The notes: generated by a model not told the origin, from the sequence alone. DNA of 18,525 bases from Syntrophomonadaceae bacterium (GCA_029907055.1 JARYMO010000005.1:1-18525); one strand, 5' to 3'. Positions 1 through 6,841 are shown, numbered from the stretch's first letter. Made by a program: numbers and translations.

Positions 1-735
1 ACCTACCTCTACGAGTTCGGCGAGGGGCACCGAGGAAGTGAAGCCCACGATGCGATAGTTGGACGGGTGCACCGAGAGCAACAACGCTGTCTCCGGCCCG
101 ATGGCTTGCTCGTAGTCGCTGCGGTACGTCTTGTTGGTGGTACCAACCTCCACCATTACCGCACCACTGCAGCGCATCACTTCCGGGATGCGAAAGGCGC
201 CCCCGATCTCGACCAGCTGCCCCCGCGAAACCACGACCTGGCGCCCCGATGCCAGCGTGTTCAGGGCAAGCAAGACCGCTGCGGCATTATTGTTCACCAC
301 CAAGGCAGCTTCGGCACCCGTCAGGGCCCGCAACAGCCCTTCCACGTGGCCATACCGCGAACCCCTGGTGCCGCTTTCCAAGTCGATCTCCAGGTTCACG
401 TATCCGGCCGCAATTTCGGCCACATTGCGTGCGGCTTCTCGGCCCAGCGGTGCCCTTCCCAGGTTCGTGTGCAGTACCACTCCGGTGCAATTGATAACAC
501 GAACCAGGCTCCCCTGGCACTGTCGTTCCATCGTATGGCGAAGTTGCGCCCAGATCACGTTGCTGAGTTCCTCGCGGCTGCGCTCTTCACTGCTCTCCCG
601 CAACTGCTGCCGGATCCCGTCCACCACTTGGCGGAGCATTTCGGTCAGGACCTCTCGCGTGCAAGCGCGACTTAGTTCTTGCACCCGGGCGTCGTTCAGC
701 ATCTCGTCAATCGAGGGTATGTTGCGCAATGCCAT
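1..735 (-). CDS. selA: L-seryl-tRNA(Sec) selenium transferase, N-terminal part (cut by window edge)
   Basis: SelA converts seryl-tRNA(Sec) to selenocysteinyl-tRNA(Sec) using selenophosphate and pyridoxal phosphate, in the cytoplasm. The 245 residues visible read MALRNIPSID and run off the left edge. They carry strongly family-typical blocks: INCTGVVLHTNLGRAPLG (residues 81-98), SGTRGSRYGHVEGLL (121-135), TGAEAALVVNNNAAAV (139-154), SRGQLVEIGGAFRIP (170-184), VEVGTTNKTYRSDY (196-209) and the SNYRIVGFT segment (225-233). The PLP-binding lysine lies in the missing C-terminal half; the family is about 460 residues. The ATG at 735 is preceded by a purine-rich GGGAAGG stretch. It is 57 bp downstream of the phosphoribosyltransferase gene on the same strand, probably one operon. 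Its presence implies that the organism makes selenoproteins, although selB, selC and selD are not in this window. Confidence 0.96.
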   Translation of the reverse strand, partial: MALRNIPSIDEMLNDARVQELSRACTREVLTEMLRQVVDGIRQQLRESSEERSREELSNVIWAQLRHTMERQCQGSLVRVINCTGVVLHTNLGRAPLGREAARNVAEIAAGYVNLEIDLESGTRGSRYGHVEGLLRALTGAEAALVVNNNAAAVLLALNTLASGRQVVVSRGQLVEIGGAFRIPEVMRCSGAVMVEVGTTNKTYRSDYEQAIGPETALLLSVHPSNYRIVGFTSSVPLAELVEVG

Positions 736-792
736 CGTGTGCTGCCGCCTTCCCTGTTCCGGGCTTCCCCTTATTCCCGCGCACCCTTGCCA

Positions 793-1506
793 TCATTCTT
801 TCAACTGGCGACACGCGGTGCCATCCTCTGATTCCTGCCCAGCGCTGCTCCTCTGCGGCCGGACTGACTCTTCCTGATGACTCACGGGCCTCAGCAAGGC
901 CACTATCTCCTCGTCTTCGGCAGGGGCGAAATCGTGGTAGAATTGGCCCACTGCGTAGAAATCCTCCGGCACTAGTGGGGCAAAGAAATCATCCACCGTC
1001 GGCACCAGCAGCCGGCGCGCGTCGTTGGATGCCACCGGAACTGCGACCGCGATATAGGTGGCCCCCTGTCGACGCAGGTATTCGACGGCCGCCCGCACTG
1101 TGGAGCCGGTCGCAATGCCATCATCCACCACCAACACCCGCTTGCCGGCCAGGTTCTGGCCTGGGTGTCCCGCGCGGTAGAGGCGGAGCCTGCGCTCAAT
1201 CTCGGCCTTCACCTGGCGGGCCTGTGCTTCGATACTGTCACGGTTTACCCCCAGGTACTCGGCAAGTCTTTCGTCCATGAACACCTCGCCATCGGGGGTC
1301 ACCGCGCCGATAGCAAATTCAGGGTTACGTGGCGACCCGACCTTGCGAGCCATTACCACGTCCAGTGCGCACTTCAGTCTGTCCGCGACCGGTCTGGCTA
1401 CCACGACACCCCCCCTGGGTATCCCCAGCACCACGTCGACCTGTACCCCTGCAGCCTGCAGTGCTTCAGCCAGACGGCGACCGGCGTCCTGTCGATCACG
1501 GAACAC
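793..1506 (-). CDS. phosphoribosyltransferase-domain protein (COG1926 type)
   Basis: A 237-residue protein of the predicted phosphoribosyltransferase family. The PRPP-binding loop is clear at residues 124-136 (VLVVDDGIATGST), and the N-terminal half has the family block VVLGIPRGGVVVA (25-37) and MARKVGSPRNPEFAIGAV (52-69). Type I enzymes bind PRPP and a base, but the substrate of this subgroup is not settled and cannot be told from the sequence. The C-terminal tail after about residue 208 is polar and probably disordered. The start is a GTG at 1506 with a GGGAGG ribosome binding site eight bases upstream. The same frame stays open far upstream to 2208, but that extension overlaps the DUF4446 gene and is not coding. 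The gene lies 62 bp downstream of the DUF4446 gene and 57 bp upstream of selA, probably co-transcribed. Confidence 0.88.
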   Translation of the reverse strand: MFRDRQDAGRRLAEALQAAGVQVDVVLGIPRGGVVVARPVADRLKCALDVVMARKVGSPRNPEFAIGAVTPDGEVFMDERLAEYLGVNRDSIEAQARQVKAEIERRLRLYRAGHPGQNLAGKRVLVVDDGIATGSTVRAAVEYLRRQGATYIAVAVPVASNDARRLLVPTVDDFFAPLVPEDFYAVGQFYHDFAPAEDEEIVALLRPVSHQEESVRPQRSSAGQESEDGTACRQLKE

Positions 1507-1568
1507 TGCCTGTTCCTCCCTTCCCTGTCCGCCCTCTGGGAACGGGGCTCCTGTATCCCTCAGGGCTC

Positions 1569-2078
1569 CTAACGAAGCACAGCACCCGCAAGGGCTTCGT
1601 GCAGCACCTCCAACTCTTCCTGACTCAGCTGATAGCGACTGGAGTTTCCCTGCACTGGTTTGGCATACACCCTGCTTTCTTCCCGCCCATGCAGGCCCGT
1701 AATTATGACCCCGTTGCCCTCGTCGGACAGCAGGGCCAAGGAGAAGGACAGGTCGCCCCCCATGTCGGGGAATCCCTTGTACCGCTTGACCGCCATGCGC
1801 CACGGCAGGTGCGGCATACGGGCCTCCATCGCCTCGATCCGGTCCTGCATTCGCCCTATCTCCTGTGCATTGTGCTGCTCTCGCTGCGCTACGCTCGACA
1901 GCAGCGCCTGCACTGTATCGCCGTGGTAGTCCGCAAACATCGCCTCGTATTGCCTGACCAGCCGGCGAGTGGTACGCAGGCGCCAGATGAGAGCTAAATT
2001 GCACGCAATCAATAACAATGAAACAACCAGTAATCCAGCCAGCCCCGTTTCCGCGGCCAACCAATTCGCACCCGGCAT
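1569..2078 (-). CDS. DUF4446 family protein, membrane-anchored
   Basis: A 169-residue protein starting MPGANWLAAE. It has one N-terminal membrane segment (about residues 12-34, LAGLLVVSLLLIACNLALIW), a basic stretch RLRTTRRLVRQ, a predicted coiled coil (about 55-90), and a C-terminal domain with the DUF4446 signature: RYKGFPDMGGDLSFSLALL and GVIITGLHGREESRVYAKP. The family is common in Clostridia next to the parAB locus, as here; its function is unknown. I chose the ATG at 2078 because a strong GGAGGAGGG site precedes it. The upstream in-frame ATG at 2108 overlaps the likely -10 element and has no comparable site. The topology suggests a cytoplasmic coiled-coil domain tethered to the membrane; a role in chromosome placement would be speculation from location only. 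Confidence 0.87.
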   Translation of the reverse strand: MPGANWLAAETGLAGLLVVSLLLIACNLALIWRLRTTRRLVRQYEAMFADYHGDTVQALLSSVAQREQHNAQEIGRMQDRIEAMEARMPHLPWRMAVKRYKGFPDMGGDLSFSLALLSDEGNGVIITGLHGREESRVYAKPVQGNSSRYQLSQEELEVLHEALAGAVLR

Positions 2079-2106
2079 GCCCTTCCCTCCTCCAAAGTCT
2101 GTTACC

Positions 2107-2136
2107 ATGATAGCAGGAGCTGGCTTTCCGCTTCAA
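2107..2136 (-). promoter_or_regulatory. candidate sigma-A promoter for the DUF4446-PRT-selA operon
   Basis: On the minus strand TTGAAG (2136-2131) and TATCAT (2112-2107) are 18 bp apart, with a TG one base before the -10 (extended -10). Transcription would begin near 2100, leaving a short leader of about 22 nt with the ribosome binding site of the gene starting at 2078. This is a pattern match only. Confidence 0.5.
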
Positions 2137-2206
2137 CCGCGCCTTCTGGTGTCGCCGGTCAAAGGCGGACTTTGTCGTTGAATCGAGATGTTGGGGGGCC
2201 TTGGCC

Positions 2207-3385
2207 ATGCTGATTGCCTATCTTGACTGCTTTTCTGGCATATCCGGGGACATGCTGCTGGGGGCCCTGTTCGACGCAGGGGCTGATGTGAGCCACGTCG
2301 AGCGCAGTCTCCAGTCACTGGGTGTCGAACCCATTTCGCTTCGCCTCCGCCGGGTCAGAAAACAGGGGCTCACCGCCACCGACGTGGAGGTGCGCTGTGC
2401 GACCTCGCACGCCCACCGTAATCTGGCCGATATTCGGCAGCTCATCCAGGAGGCGGGCCTTCCGCTTCGGGTCACTTCTCTCGCGCTGCAGGCATTCGAG
2501 GCCATTGCCGACGCCGAGGCCAAGGTACACGGTCTTCCGCGTGAGGCCATCCACTTCCACGAGATTGGGGCCCTCGACAGTATCGCGGATATCGTCGGCT
2601 GTCTGTTGGCGCTGGAACAACTGGGAGTCGCACGGGTGGAGGCGTCACCCCTGCCCCTCAGCGCGGGTCGGCTCACCATGGCCCACGGTAGCTACCCCTT
2701 GCCCGCTCCCGCCACCATGGAGCTGCTGCGGGGCATCCCCTGCTACGGAGTGGAAGCGGACATGGAGCTCGTCACCCCCACTGGCGCCGCTCTGCTGAAG
2801 GTCTTGGCATCACGGTTCGGCCCCATGCCCCACTTGGTGCCCATGGCCATTGGATACGGGGCAGGCAAGGCCACTCGCGAGGGGGTACCGAATGTACTGC
2901 GCGTAGTGCTCGGGCATGCTGCGGCGCTCCCTGGCGGCATCGAGCAGGATTCGGTAACCGTCCTGGAAGCACAGGTCGACGATATGCTGCCGGAACACTT
3001 CTCGCGCCTGTCAGAACTCCTGGCAGAATCCGAGGCGCTCGACTACTTCTTCACGCCGGTACAGATGAAAAAAGGGCGGCCCGGCACATTGGTCACGGTG
3101 CTGGCGCCCTGCGCGTCAACTCCTGAGTTGACCTCACTGTTGCTGAGTCACACCTCGACCCTCGGCGTCCGCCACAGCACGTGCACGCGCAGCGTGCTTC
3201 CCCGCCGGGTGGTCACGGTCGCCACCCCCTGGGGAGCAGTGAGAGTGAAGGTGGGGTTAGTCCCTGGGCGAGCTCCCAAGCTGGCCCCCGAGTACGAGGA
3301 CTGCCGTTCCCTCAGTGCACAGTGGGGAATCCCCATTGACATCGTCTACCGCGAGGCTTGTCGTGCCGCCACCGAGGTCACCTGA
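2207..3385 (+). CDS. larC: LarC family nickel-pincer cofactor biosynthesis protein
   Basis: A 392-residue homologue of LarC, the CTP-dependent cyclometallase that inserts nickel into pyridinium-3,5-bisthiocarboxylic acid mononucleotide to make the pincer cofactor of lactate racemase and related LarA enzymes. Family features seen: MLIAYLDCFSGISGDMLLGAL at the N-terminus, FHEIGALDSIADIVG (about residues 118-132), SPLPLSAGRLTMAHG, PATMELLRG, ELVTPTGAALL, and the C-terminal QMKKGRPG block. In Lactobacillus plantarum the protein is made from larC1 and larC2 by a ribosomal frameshift; here it is a single uninterrupted frame. The ATG at 2207 follows a GGGGGG run by eight bases; a TTG at 2201 is possible but too close to it. 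The gene opposes its neighbours and replication. No larA, larB or larE is in the window, so its client enzyme is unknown. Confidence 0.92.
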   Translation: MLIAYLDCFSGISGDMLLGALFDAGADVSHVERSLQSLGVEPISLRLRRVRKQGLTATDVEVRCATSHAHRNLADIRQLIQEAGLPLRVTSLALQAFEAIADAEAKVHGLPREAIHFHEIGALDSIADIVGCLLALEQLGVARVEASPLPLSAGRLTMAHGSYPLPAPATMELLRGIPCYGVEADMELVTPTGAALLKVLASRFGPMPHLVPMAIGYGAGKATREGVPNVLRVVLGHAAALPGGIEQDSVTVLEAQVDDMLPEHFSRLSELLAESEALDYFFTPVQMKKGRPGTLVTVLAPCASTPELTSLLLSHTSTLGVRHSTCTRSVLPRRVVTVATPWGAVRVKVGLVPGRAPKLAPEYEDCRSLSAQWGIPIDIVYREACRAATEVT

Positions 3386-3402
3386 TGTTTCACGTGAAAC
3401 AT
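3385..3402. other. parS: parS centromere site (perfect palindrome)
   Basis: ATGTTTCACGTGAAACAT is an exact 18-bp palindrome that contains the 16-bp consensus parS TGTTTCACGTGAAACA (3386-3401) without mismatch. ParB dimers bind such sites near the origin and spread by CTP-dependent sliding. It overlaps the last base of the larC stop codon and ends 12 bp before the last base of parB. I saw no second perfect copy in the window. Confidence 0.96.
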
Positions 3403-3413
3403 TCTCCCAACAG

Positions 3414-4244
3414 CTACAGCCCGAGGAGTTCCAGCAGGCGCTCGAGCTCCTCGTCGCCGTAAAAGAAGATCTCCAGTTTGCCCCCCCTCTTTCCCCGGTG
3501 CAACACCACCCGGGTACCCAGACGATCCTGCAGCCGCTCCTGCAGGTTTTTTACATCGGGGTCCACGCCGGCTTTGCCCGCGCGTTCCCAGCCACCCACC
3601 CGTTGCTCAGCCTGGCGCACTGACGCTCTGTGGGCAGCCAGCCTGCGGGCCATCTGAACCTGCTCGCGAGGCGAGTTCGCCTGCGCCAGGATCGCCCGGC
3701 CGTGGCCTGCCGTCAGTAACCCCGCTGCCAGCATCTTGAGGACTCCGTCCGTCAGCTTCAACAGCCTTAAGGTGTTCGCCACGTGCGCACGGCTTTTCCC
3801 TATTCTTTGCGCCAGCTGCTCCTGTGTATACCCGAAACTCTGGATCATCTGGCGATAGGCAAGCGCCTCTTCAACCGGGTTCAGGTCGGCCCGATGCAGG
3901 TTCTCAACCAGCGATATCTCTGCTGCCTGGGCATCACCTAACTCCTTGATGATGACGGGAACCGTCTCCATCCCCGCCCGCTCGGCAGCCCGCAGCCGCC
4001 GCTCCCCGGCGACCACCTCGAAATGGCCCGAGGGAAGCGGACGCACCAGGATGGGTTGCAGCACCCCGTGTTCGCGAATGGACGCTGCAAGTTCCGCCAG
4101 AGTCTCTTCGTCGAAATGCACCCGGGGCTGGTCCGGCTTTCGCACCAACTGGGAAATGTGAACCTCCACGCGTTGGGCGTTCGTTTCCTCCTGGGCCACC
4201 CCAATCAGGGCCTCTAATCCTTTGCCCAGACTCTTCCTACCCAT
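3414..4244 (-). CDS. parB: chromosome partitioning protein ParB (Spo0J)
   Basis: A 276-residue ParB/Spo0J CTPase that loads on parS and organises the origin region for segregation and SMC loading. Domains seen: N-terminal ParA-stimulating basic peptide (MGRKSLGKGLEALIG), the CTP-binding domain with GERRLRAAE (residues 80-88) and ENLHRADLNPVEEA (114-127), a helix-turn-helix (140-162, TQEQLAQRIGKSRAHVANTL), a charged linker (about 195-235), and a C-terminal dimerisation domain ending FFYGDEELERLLELLGL. The length matches the family. The ATG lies inside the end of parA (8-bp overlap, in a different frame), preceded by GGAAG, which suggests translational coupling. Its cognate parS is 12 bp downstream. 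Confidence 0.97.
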   Translation of the reverse strand: MGRKSLGKGLEALIGVAQEETNAQRVEVHISQLVRKPDQPRVHFDEETLAELAASIREHGVLQPILVRPLPSGHFEVVAGERRLRAAERAGMETVPVIIKELGDAQAAEISLVENLHRADLNPVEEALAYRQMIQSFGYTQEQLAQRIGKSRAHVANTLRLLKLTDGVLKMLAAGLLTAGHGRAILAQANSPREQVQMARRLAAHRASVRQAEQRVGGWERAGKAGVDPDVKNLQERLQDRLGTRVVLHRGKRGGKLEIFFYGDEELERLLELLGL

Positions 4245-4998
4245 GGCCCATCACTTCCTTCGCCAGTTCCCGGTAGACCTCCGCTCCGCGTGACTTGGGG
4301 TCGTACACGACGATGGGCTTTCCATGACTCGGAGCTTCGCTCAGCCGCACATTGCGGGGGATCACCGTCCGGTACACCTGCCTGCCAAAGTGGCGCCTGA
4401 CTTCGTCTGCCACCTGCACCGAAAGGTTGGTGCGCGCATCGAACATGGTAAGCACAATCCCTTCGATTCGCAAGCGGGGATTGATACCGCGCTTGACCAG
4501 GCTAACGGTGTGCAAGAGCTGACTGAGCCCTTCAAGCGCGTAGTACTCACACTGCAGGGGGATCAACACCGAATCAGCTGCGGCTTGTGCGTTGAGCGTC
4601 AGTAGCCCCAGCGACGGAGGACAGTCTATCAGTACATAGGTATACGAGTTACGGAGTTGCTCGATGATGCGCCTGAGCCGATATTCTCGTTGATCAGCAA
4701 CCGCCAGCTCCACCTCCGCACCGGCCAGCTGCAGCGTGGAGGGCAGGAGATCCAACCCCCGTACCCCGGTGGAAACCAGCGGCAGCTTCTCCGGACTCTC
4801 CTCGACCAGGCAGTCATACAGGCAGCGCTGCAAGAGGCGGCGGTCGAGGCCGAGGCCGCTGGTAGCGTTACCCTGTGGGTCAGCATCCACCAGCAAGACC
4901 CGCTTGCCTGCCATGGCCAGACATGCTGCCAGGTTGACGGCAGTCGTGGTCTTCCCCACTCCGCCCTTCTGGTTGCTGACCGCAATTACTCTCGCCAA
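4237..4998 (-). CDS. parA: chromosome partitioning ATPase ParA (Soj)
   Basis: A 253-residue ParA/Soj ATPase, the partner of ParB in origin segregation; in Bacillus it also regulates DnaA. The deviant Walker A motif KGGVGKTT is at residues 11-18, the DADPQG motif (Asp40) at 38-43, and the Walker B-like LIDCPPSLG further on. The end reads YRELAKEVMGHG. I chose the TTG start at 4998: AGGAGG sits seven bases upstream, the protein then begins M-ARVIAVSNQKGGVGK like other Soj proteins, and the length equals that of B. subtilis Soj. A longer frame to an ATG at 5076 would add 26 residues of low-complexity sequence and overlap the probable promoter. Operon with parB. Confidence 0.96.
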   Translation of the reverse strand: MARVIAVSNQKGGVGKTTTAVNLAACLAMAGKRVLLVDADPQGNATSGLGLDRRLLQRCLYDCLVEESPEKLPLVSTGVRGLDLLPSTLQLAGAEVELAVADQREYRLRRIIEQLRNSYTYVLIDCPPSLGLLTLNAQAAADSVLIPLQCEYYALEGLSQLLHTVSLVKRGINPRLRIEGIVLTMFDARTNLSVQVADEVRRHFGRQVYRTVIPRNVRLSEAPSHGKPIVVYDPKSRGAEVYRELAKEVMGHG

Positions 4999-5014
4999 CT
5001 CGGCACCTCCTGTG

Positions 5015-5026
5015 GCGGCCGGCCGC
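5015..5026. repeat. GC-only 12-bp palindrome in the parA leader
   Basis: GCGGCCGGCCGC reads the same on both strands and lies between the likely parA promoter and its ribosome binding site. Next to it (5027-5040) is a second small inverted repeat, CTCG-CTGCG-CGAG. In the transcript these could form stable stems just upstream of the AGGAGG site. Confidence 0.5.
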
Positions 5027-5071
5027 GCTCGCTGCGCGAGGCTCCCCTTCCGTCCGGTCCCGTTCGCCATT

Positions 5072-5080
5072 ATCATATCA
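5072..5080 (-). promoter_or_regulatory. candidate extended -10 element for parAB
   Basis: On the minus strand TGATATGAT has a TG dinucleotide one base before a near-consensus -10 hexamer TATGAT. No convincing -35 was found at 16-18 bp. It would start transcription about 67 nt upstream of the parA TTG start. Confidence 0.4.
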
Positions 5081-5173
5081 CAGTCACCGTGCGATCACGC
5101 GGACAAAGTCGGAAGCTCCTTCTTCTTTCATCTTGCATCTGCTCCGCACCTGCGCCTGTCCCCAGCTCCCCGC

Positions 5174-5189
5174 GGCAGGATTTCCTGCC
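5174..5189. repeat. inverted repeat in the parA / methyltransferase divergent region
   Basis: GGCAGGA-TT-TCCTGCC is a perfect 7-bp inverted repeat with a 2-bp centre. It is in the 299-bp space between divergently read parA and the DNA methyltransferase gene. The symmetry fits an operator for a dimeric regulator; a short extruded stem is less likely given the 2-base centre. Apart from this repeat, the parA leader elements and the ribosome binding site at 5281-5286, I see nothing definite in this spacer. Confidence 0.5.
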
Positions 5190-5297
5190 CGCTTAGAGAA
5201 GAAGGCATGGAGAATGTCACGGAGGAGCCAGCGTGCAGGCAGGCCGCACCCTTCCAGTCGGCTTCCGCCCGTTCCTCTCGAAAGGAGAACGCCAGAG

Positions 5298-6128
5298 ATG
5301 CCGTCCATCCCTGCCGAGTACCTGAACCAGGTCTTCCTGGGCGACGTGCTCGATCTCCTGCGTCGCCTGCCCGACGAGAGCCTGGACATGGTCTACGGTG
5401 ATCCTGACTACAACGTGGGCATCAAGTACCGGGGGCGCTCCTACCTGCGGTCCTTCCAGGAGTACGTGGACTGGTACGTGGCGCTGGCGCGGGAATCGCT
5501 GCGGGTGCTCAAGCCGGATGGTAACGCCTTCTTCATCAACTATCCCCGGCAGAATGCCTACCTCCGGGTGCGGTACCTGGACCAGGCCTGCTACGCGGTG
5601 CACGACTACGCCTGGGTCTACAACAGCAACGTGGGACACAGCCCGCGGCGCTTCACCACCGCCCACCGCAGCATCCTGCACGCCCGCAAGACCAGACACA
5701 ACCGCTTCTTCAAGGAGCAGGTGGCGCAGCCCTACCAGAACCCCAACGACCGCCGCATCCGCCGCAATCTGGCCAACGGTTCGCCGGGGCGGATGCCCTA
5801 CGACTGGTTCTACTTTGACCTGGTCAAGAATGTCAGCCGGGAGAAGACCTTTCACGCCTGCCAGATTCCCCAGCAGCTCTCCGAGCTGCTCATCAAGGCT
5901 TCCACCCTGCCTCATGACACGGTGGCGGTGCTCTTCGCGGGCAGCGGCTCCGAGCTGGAGGTGTGCCGCCGGCTGGGGCGCAACTTCGTGGCCGCCGAGC
6001 TGGACCCGGTCTACCACCGCATGGTCCTCGAGCGGCTGCAGCGGGGCGGCATCGCGGAGGAACACCGCCTGGGCAGGGAGCGCCGGACCTCGACTTCACC
6101 TCCCCCCATGCCGCAGGGACAACCTTGA
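5298..6128 (+). CDS. beta-class site-specific DNA methyltransferase (N6-adenine or N4-cytosine), orphan
   Basis: A 276-residue DNA amino-methyltransferase of the N6/N4 family (PF01555 type). The catalytic motif IV is YGDPDYNVG with DPDY at residues 35-38, in place of the usual DPPY. The middle holds FTTAHRSILHARKTRHNRF (119-137). The C-terminal part has a motif X-like FHACQIPQQLSELLIKAS (185-202), the SAM-binding motif I FAGSGS (213-218) and motif II AAELDP (232-237). The order IV - target region - X - I defines the beta class. The ATG at 5298 follows AAAGGAGA at a normal distance. No restriction endonuclease or specificity subunit flanks it. It lies head-on to replication, divergent from parA and convergent with rsmG. 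The target sequence cannot be read from the protein. The last 20 residues are polar and probably disordered. Confidence 0.9.
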   Translation: MPSIPAEYLNQVFLGDVLDLLRRLPDESLDMVYGDPDYNVGIKYRGRSYLRSFQEYVDWYVALARESLRVLKPDGNAFFINYPRQNAYLRVRYLDQACYAVHDYAWVYNSNVGHSPRRFTTAHRSILHARKTRHNRFFKEQVAQPYQNPNDRRIRRNLANGSPGRMPYDWFYFDLVKNVSREKTFHACQIPQQLSELLIKASTLPHDTVAVLFAGSGSELEVCRRLGRNFVAAELDPVYHRMVLERLQRGGIAEEHRLGRERRTSTSPPPMPQGQP

Positions 6129-6151
6129 ACGGACGCAGCGCTGAAAACGCC

Positions 6152-6194
6152 GTGCCCCGCTCTTGCTGCGCTCGCGAGCGGGGCACTCTTTCCT
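6152..6194. terminator. bidirectional stem-loop terminator between methyltransferase gene and rsmG
   Basis: GTGCCCCGCTC (6152-6162) pairs with GAGCGGGGCAC (6176-6186), an 11-bp GC-rich stem with a 13-nt loop, followed on the plus strand by TCTTTCC and on the minus strand by GGCGTTTTC. It lies between two converging genes (stop codons at 6128 and 6194), where a shared rho-independent terminator is expected. Confidence 0.75.
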
Positions 6195-6841
6195 CACAGT
6201 GGTCTCTTGGCAGGCATTCCCGGTCGCCTCGGGTAACGCGCTGGGGTCGGTCTCACCTTGCGAATCAGCATCAGGTATCGGGGCAGACTCGCCAGCTCGT
6301 AGCCGTAAATCCTCTCCACCTCGCCCCCTGTTTCTTCAAGCGCCACCTGCGCCGCCATTTCTTCGTTGACGTAGTTCCTGCCCTTCCACGCCAGCAGGCA
6401 TCCCCCCAGCTTCACGAGCGGCAAGGAGTATTCTACCAGTATGCGGAGCTCAGCCACGGCGCGGGCCAAAGCCACGTCGAACCTCTCACGGTACGAGGGG
6501 TCGCGCCCTAATACCTCTACCCGCTCGCATACCACCGTCACGTGGGACAATGTCAGTTCGGTCACCATCCGGGCCAGGAAATCGCTCTTCTTGCGGTCCG
6601 CCTCCACCAGGGTCATACGACAGCGGGGAAACGCCATCGCCAGCACGAGGCCAGGAAATCCCGCTCCACTCCCTACGTCAACTACTTCCTTTTCCTGCAA
6701 GTTCAGGAGGTCTTTCGCCGCCAACGCGTCGGCAACGTGCATCCTCAGCTCATCTTCACCCGCCCGCCTGCTGACCAGGTTGATGCGCTGGTTCTCGCGC
6801 AACACTGCCTGAATGAACTTGGTCAGTTGTTCCTGTGTCAT
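6194..6841 (-). CDS. rsmG: 16S rRNA (guanine-N7) methyltransferase RsmG (GidB)
   Basis: RsmG methylates N7 of G527 in 16S rRNA with S-adenosylmethionine. The 215-residue protein starts MTQEQLTKFIQAVLRENQRINLVS, has the SAM-binding VVDVGSGAGFPGLVLA (residues 53-68), the acidic LVEADRKKSDFL block, and ARAVAEL, and ends in the typical basic tail YPRRPGMPAKRPL. It is slightly shorter than B. subtilis RsmG (239) mainly at the N-terminus. The ATG at 6841 has a GGAG eight bases upstream, inside the mnmG end. The start overlaps the 3' end of mnmG by 86 bp in another frame, which is long for this pair. Last gene of the mnmE-mnmG-rsmG cluster, followed by a terminator. Confidence 0.95.
   Translation of the reverse strand: MTQEQLTKFIQAVLRENQRINLVSRRAGEDELRMHVADALAAKDLLNLQEKEVVDVGSGAGFPGLVLAMAFPRCRMTLVEADRKKSDFLARMVTELTLSHVTVVCERVEVLGRDPSYRERFDVALARAVAELRILVEYSLPLVKLGGCLLAWKGRNYVNEEMAAQVALEETGGEVERIYGYELASLPRYLMLIRKVRPTPARYPRRPGMPAKRPL

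Noticed and set aside
67..877. Plus-strand frames opposite selA
   Set aside because: They are antisense shadows of selA, with arginine/proline-rich translations and no recognisable domain.
1507..2208. Long N-terminal extension of the phosphoribosyltransferase frame (open up to 2208, 471 codons in all)
   Set aside because: It overlaps the well-supported DUF4446 gene in another frame and the divergent promoter region, has no family similarity, and a GTG with a good ribosome binding site at 1506 gives the expected protein.
3386..3401. Possible Noc-binding site instead of parS
   Set aside because: The sequence is the parS consensus with central CACGTG; a Noc site has a different core (CCCGGG), and no noc gene is present in the window.
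5208..5401. Small plus-strand frame beginning MENVTEEPACRQ before the methyltransferase
   Set aside because: It runs out of frame into the methyltransferase start, has only a weak ribosome binding site and becomes arginine/proline-rich; the start of the methyltransferase itself is better supported.
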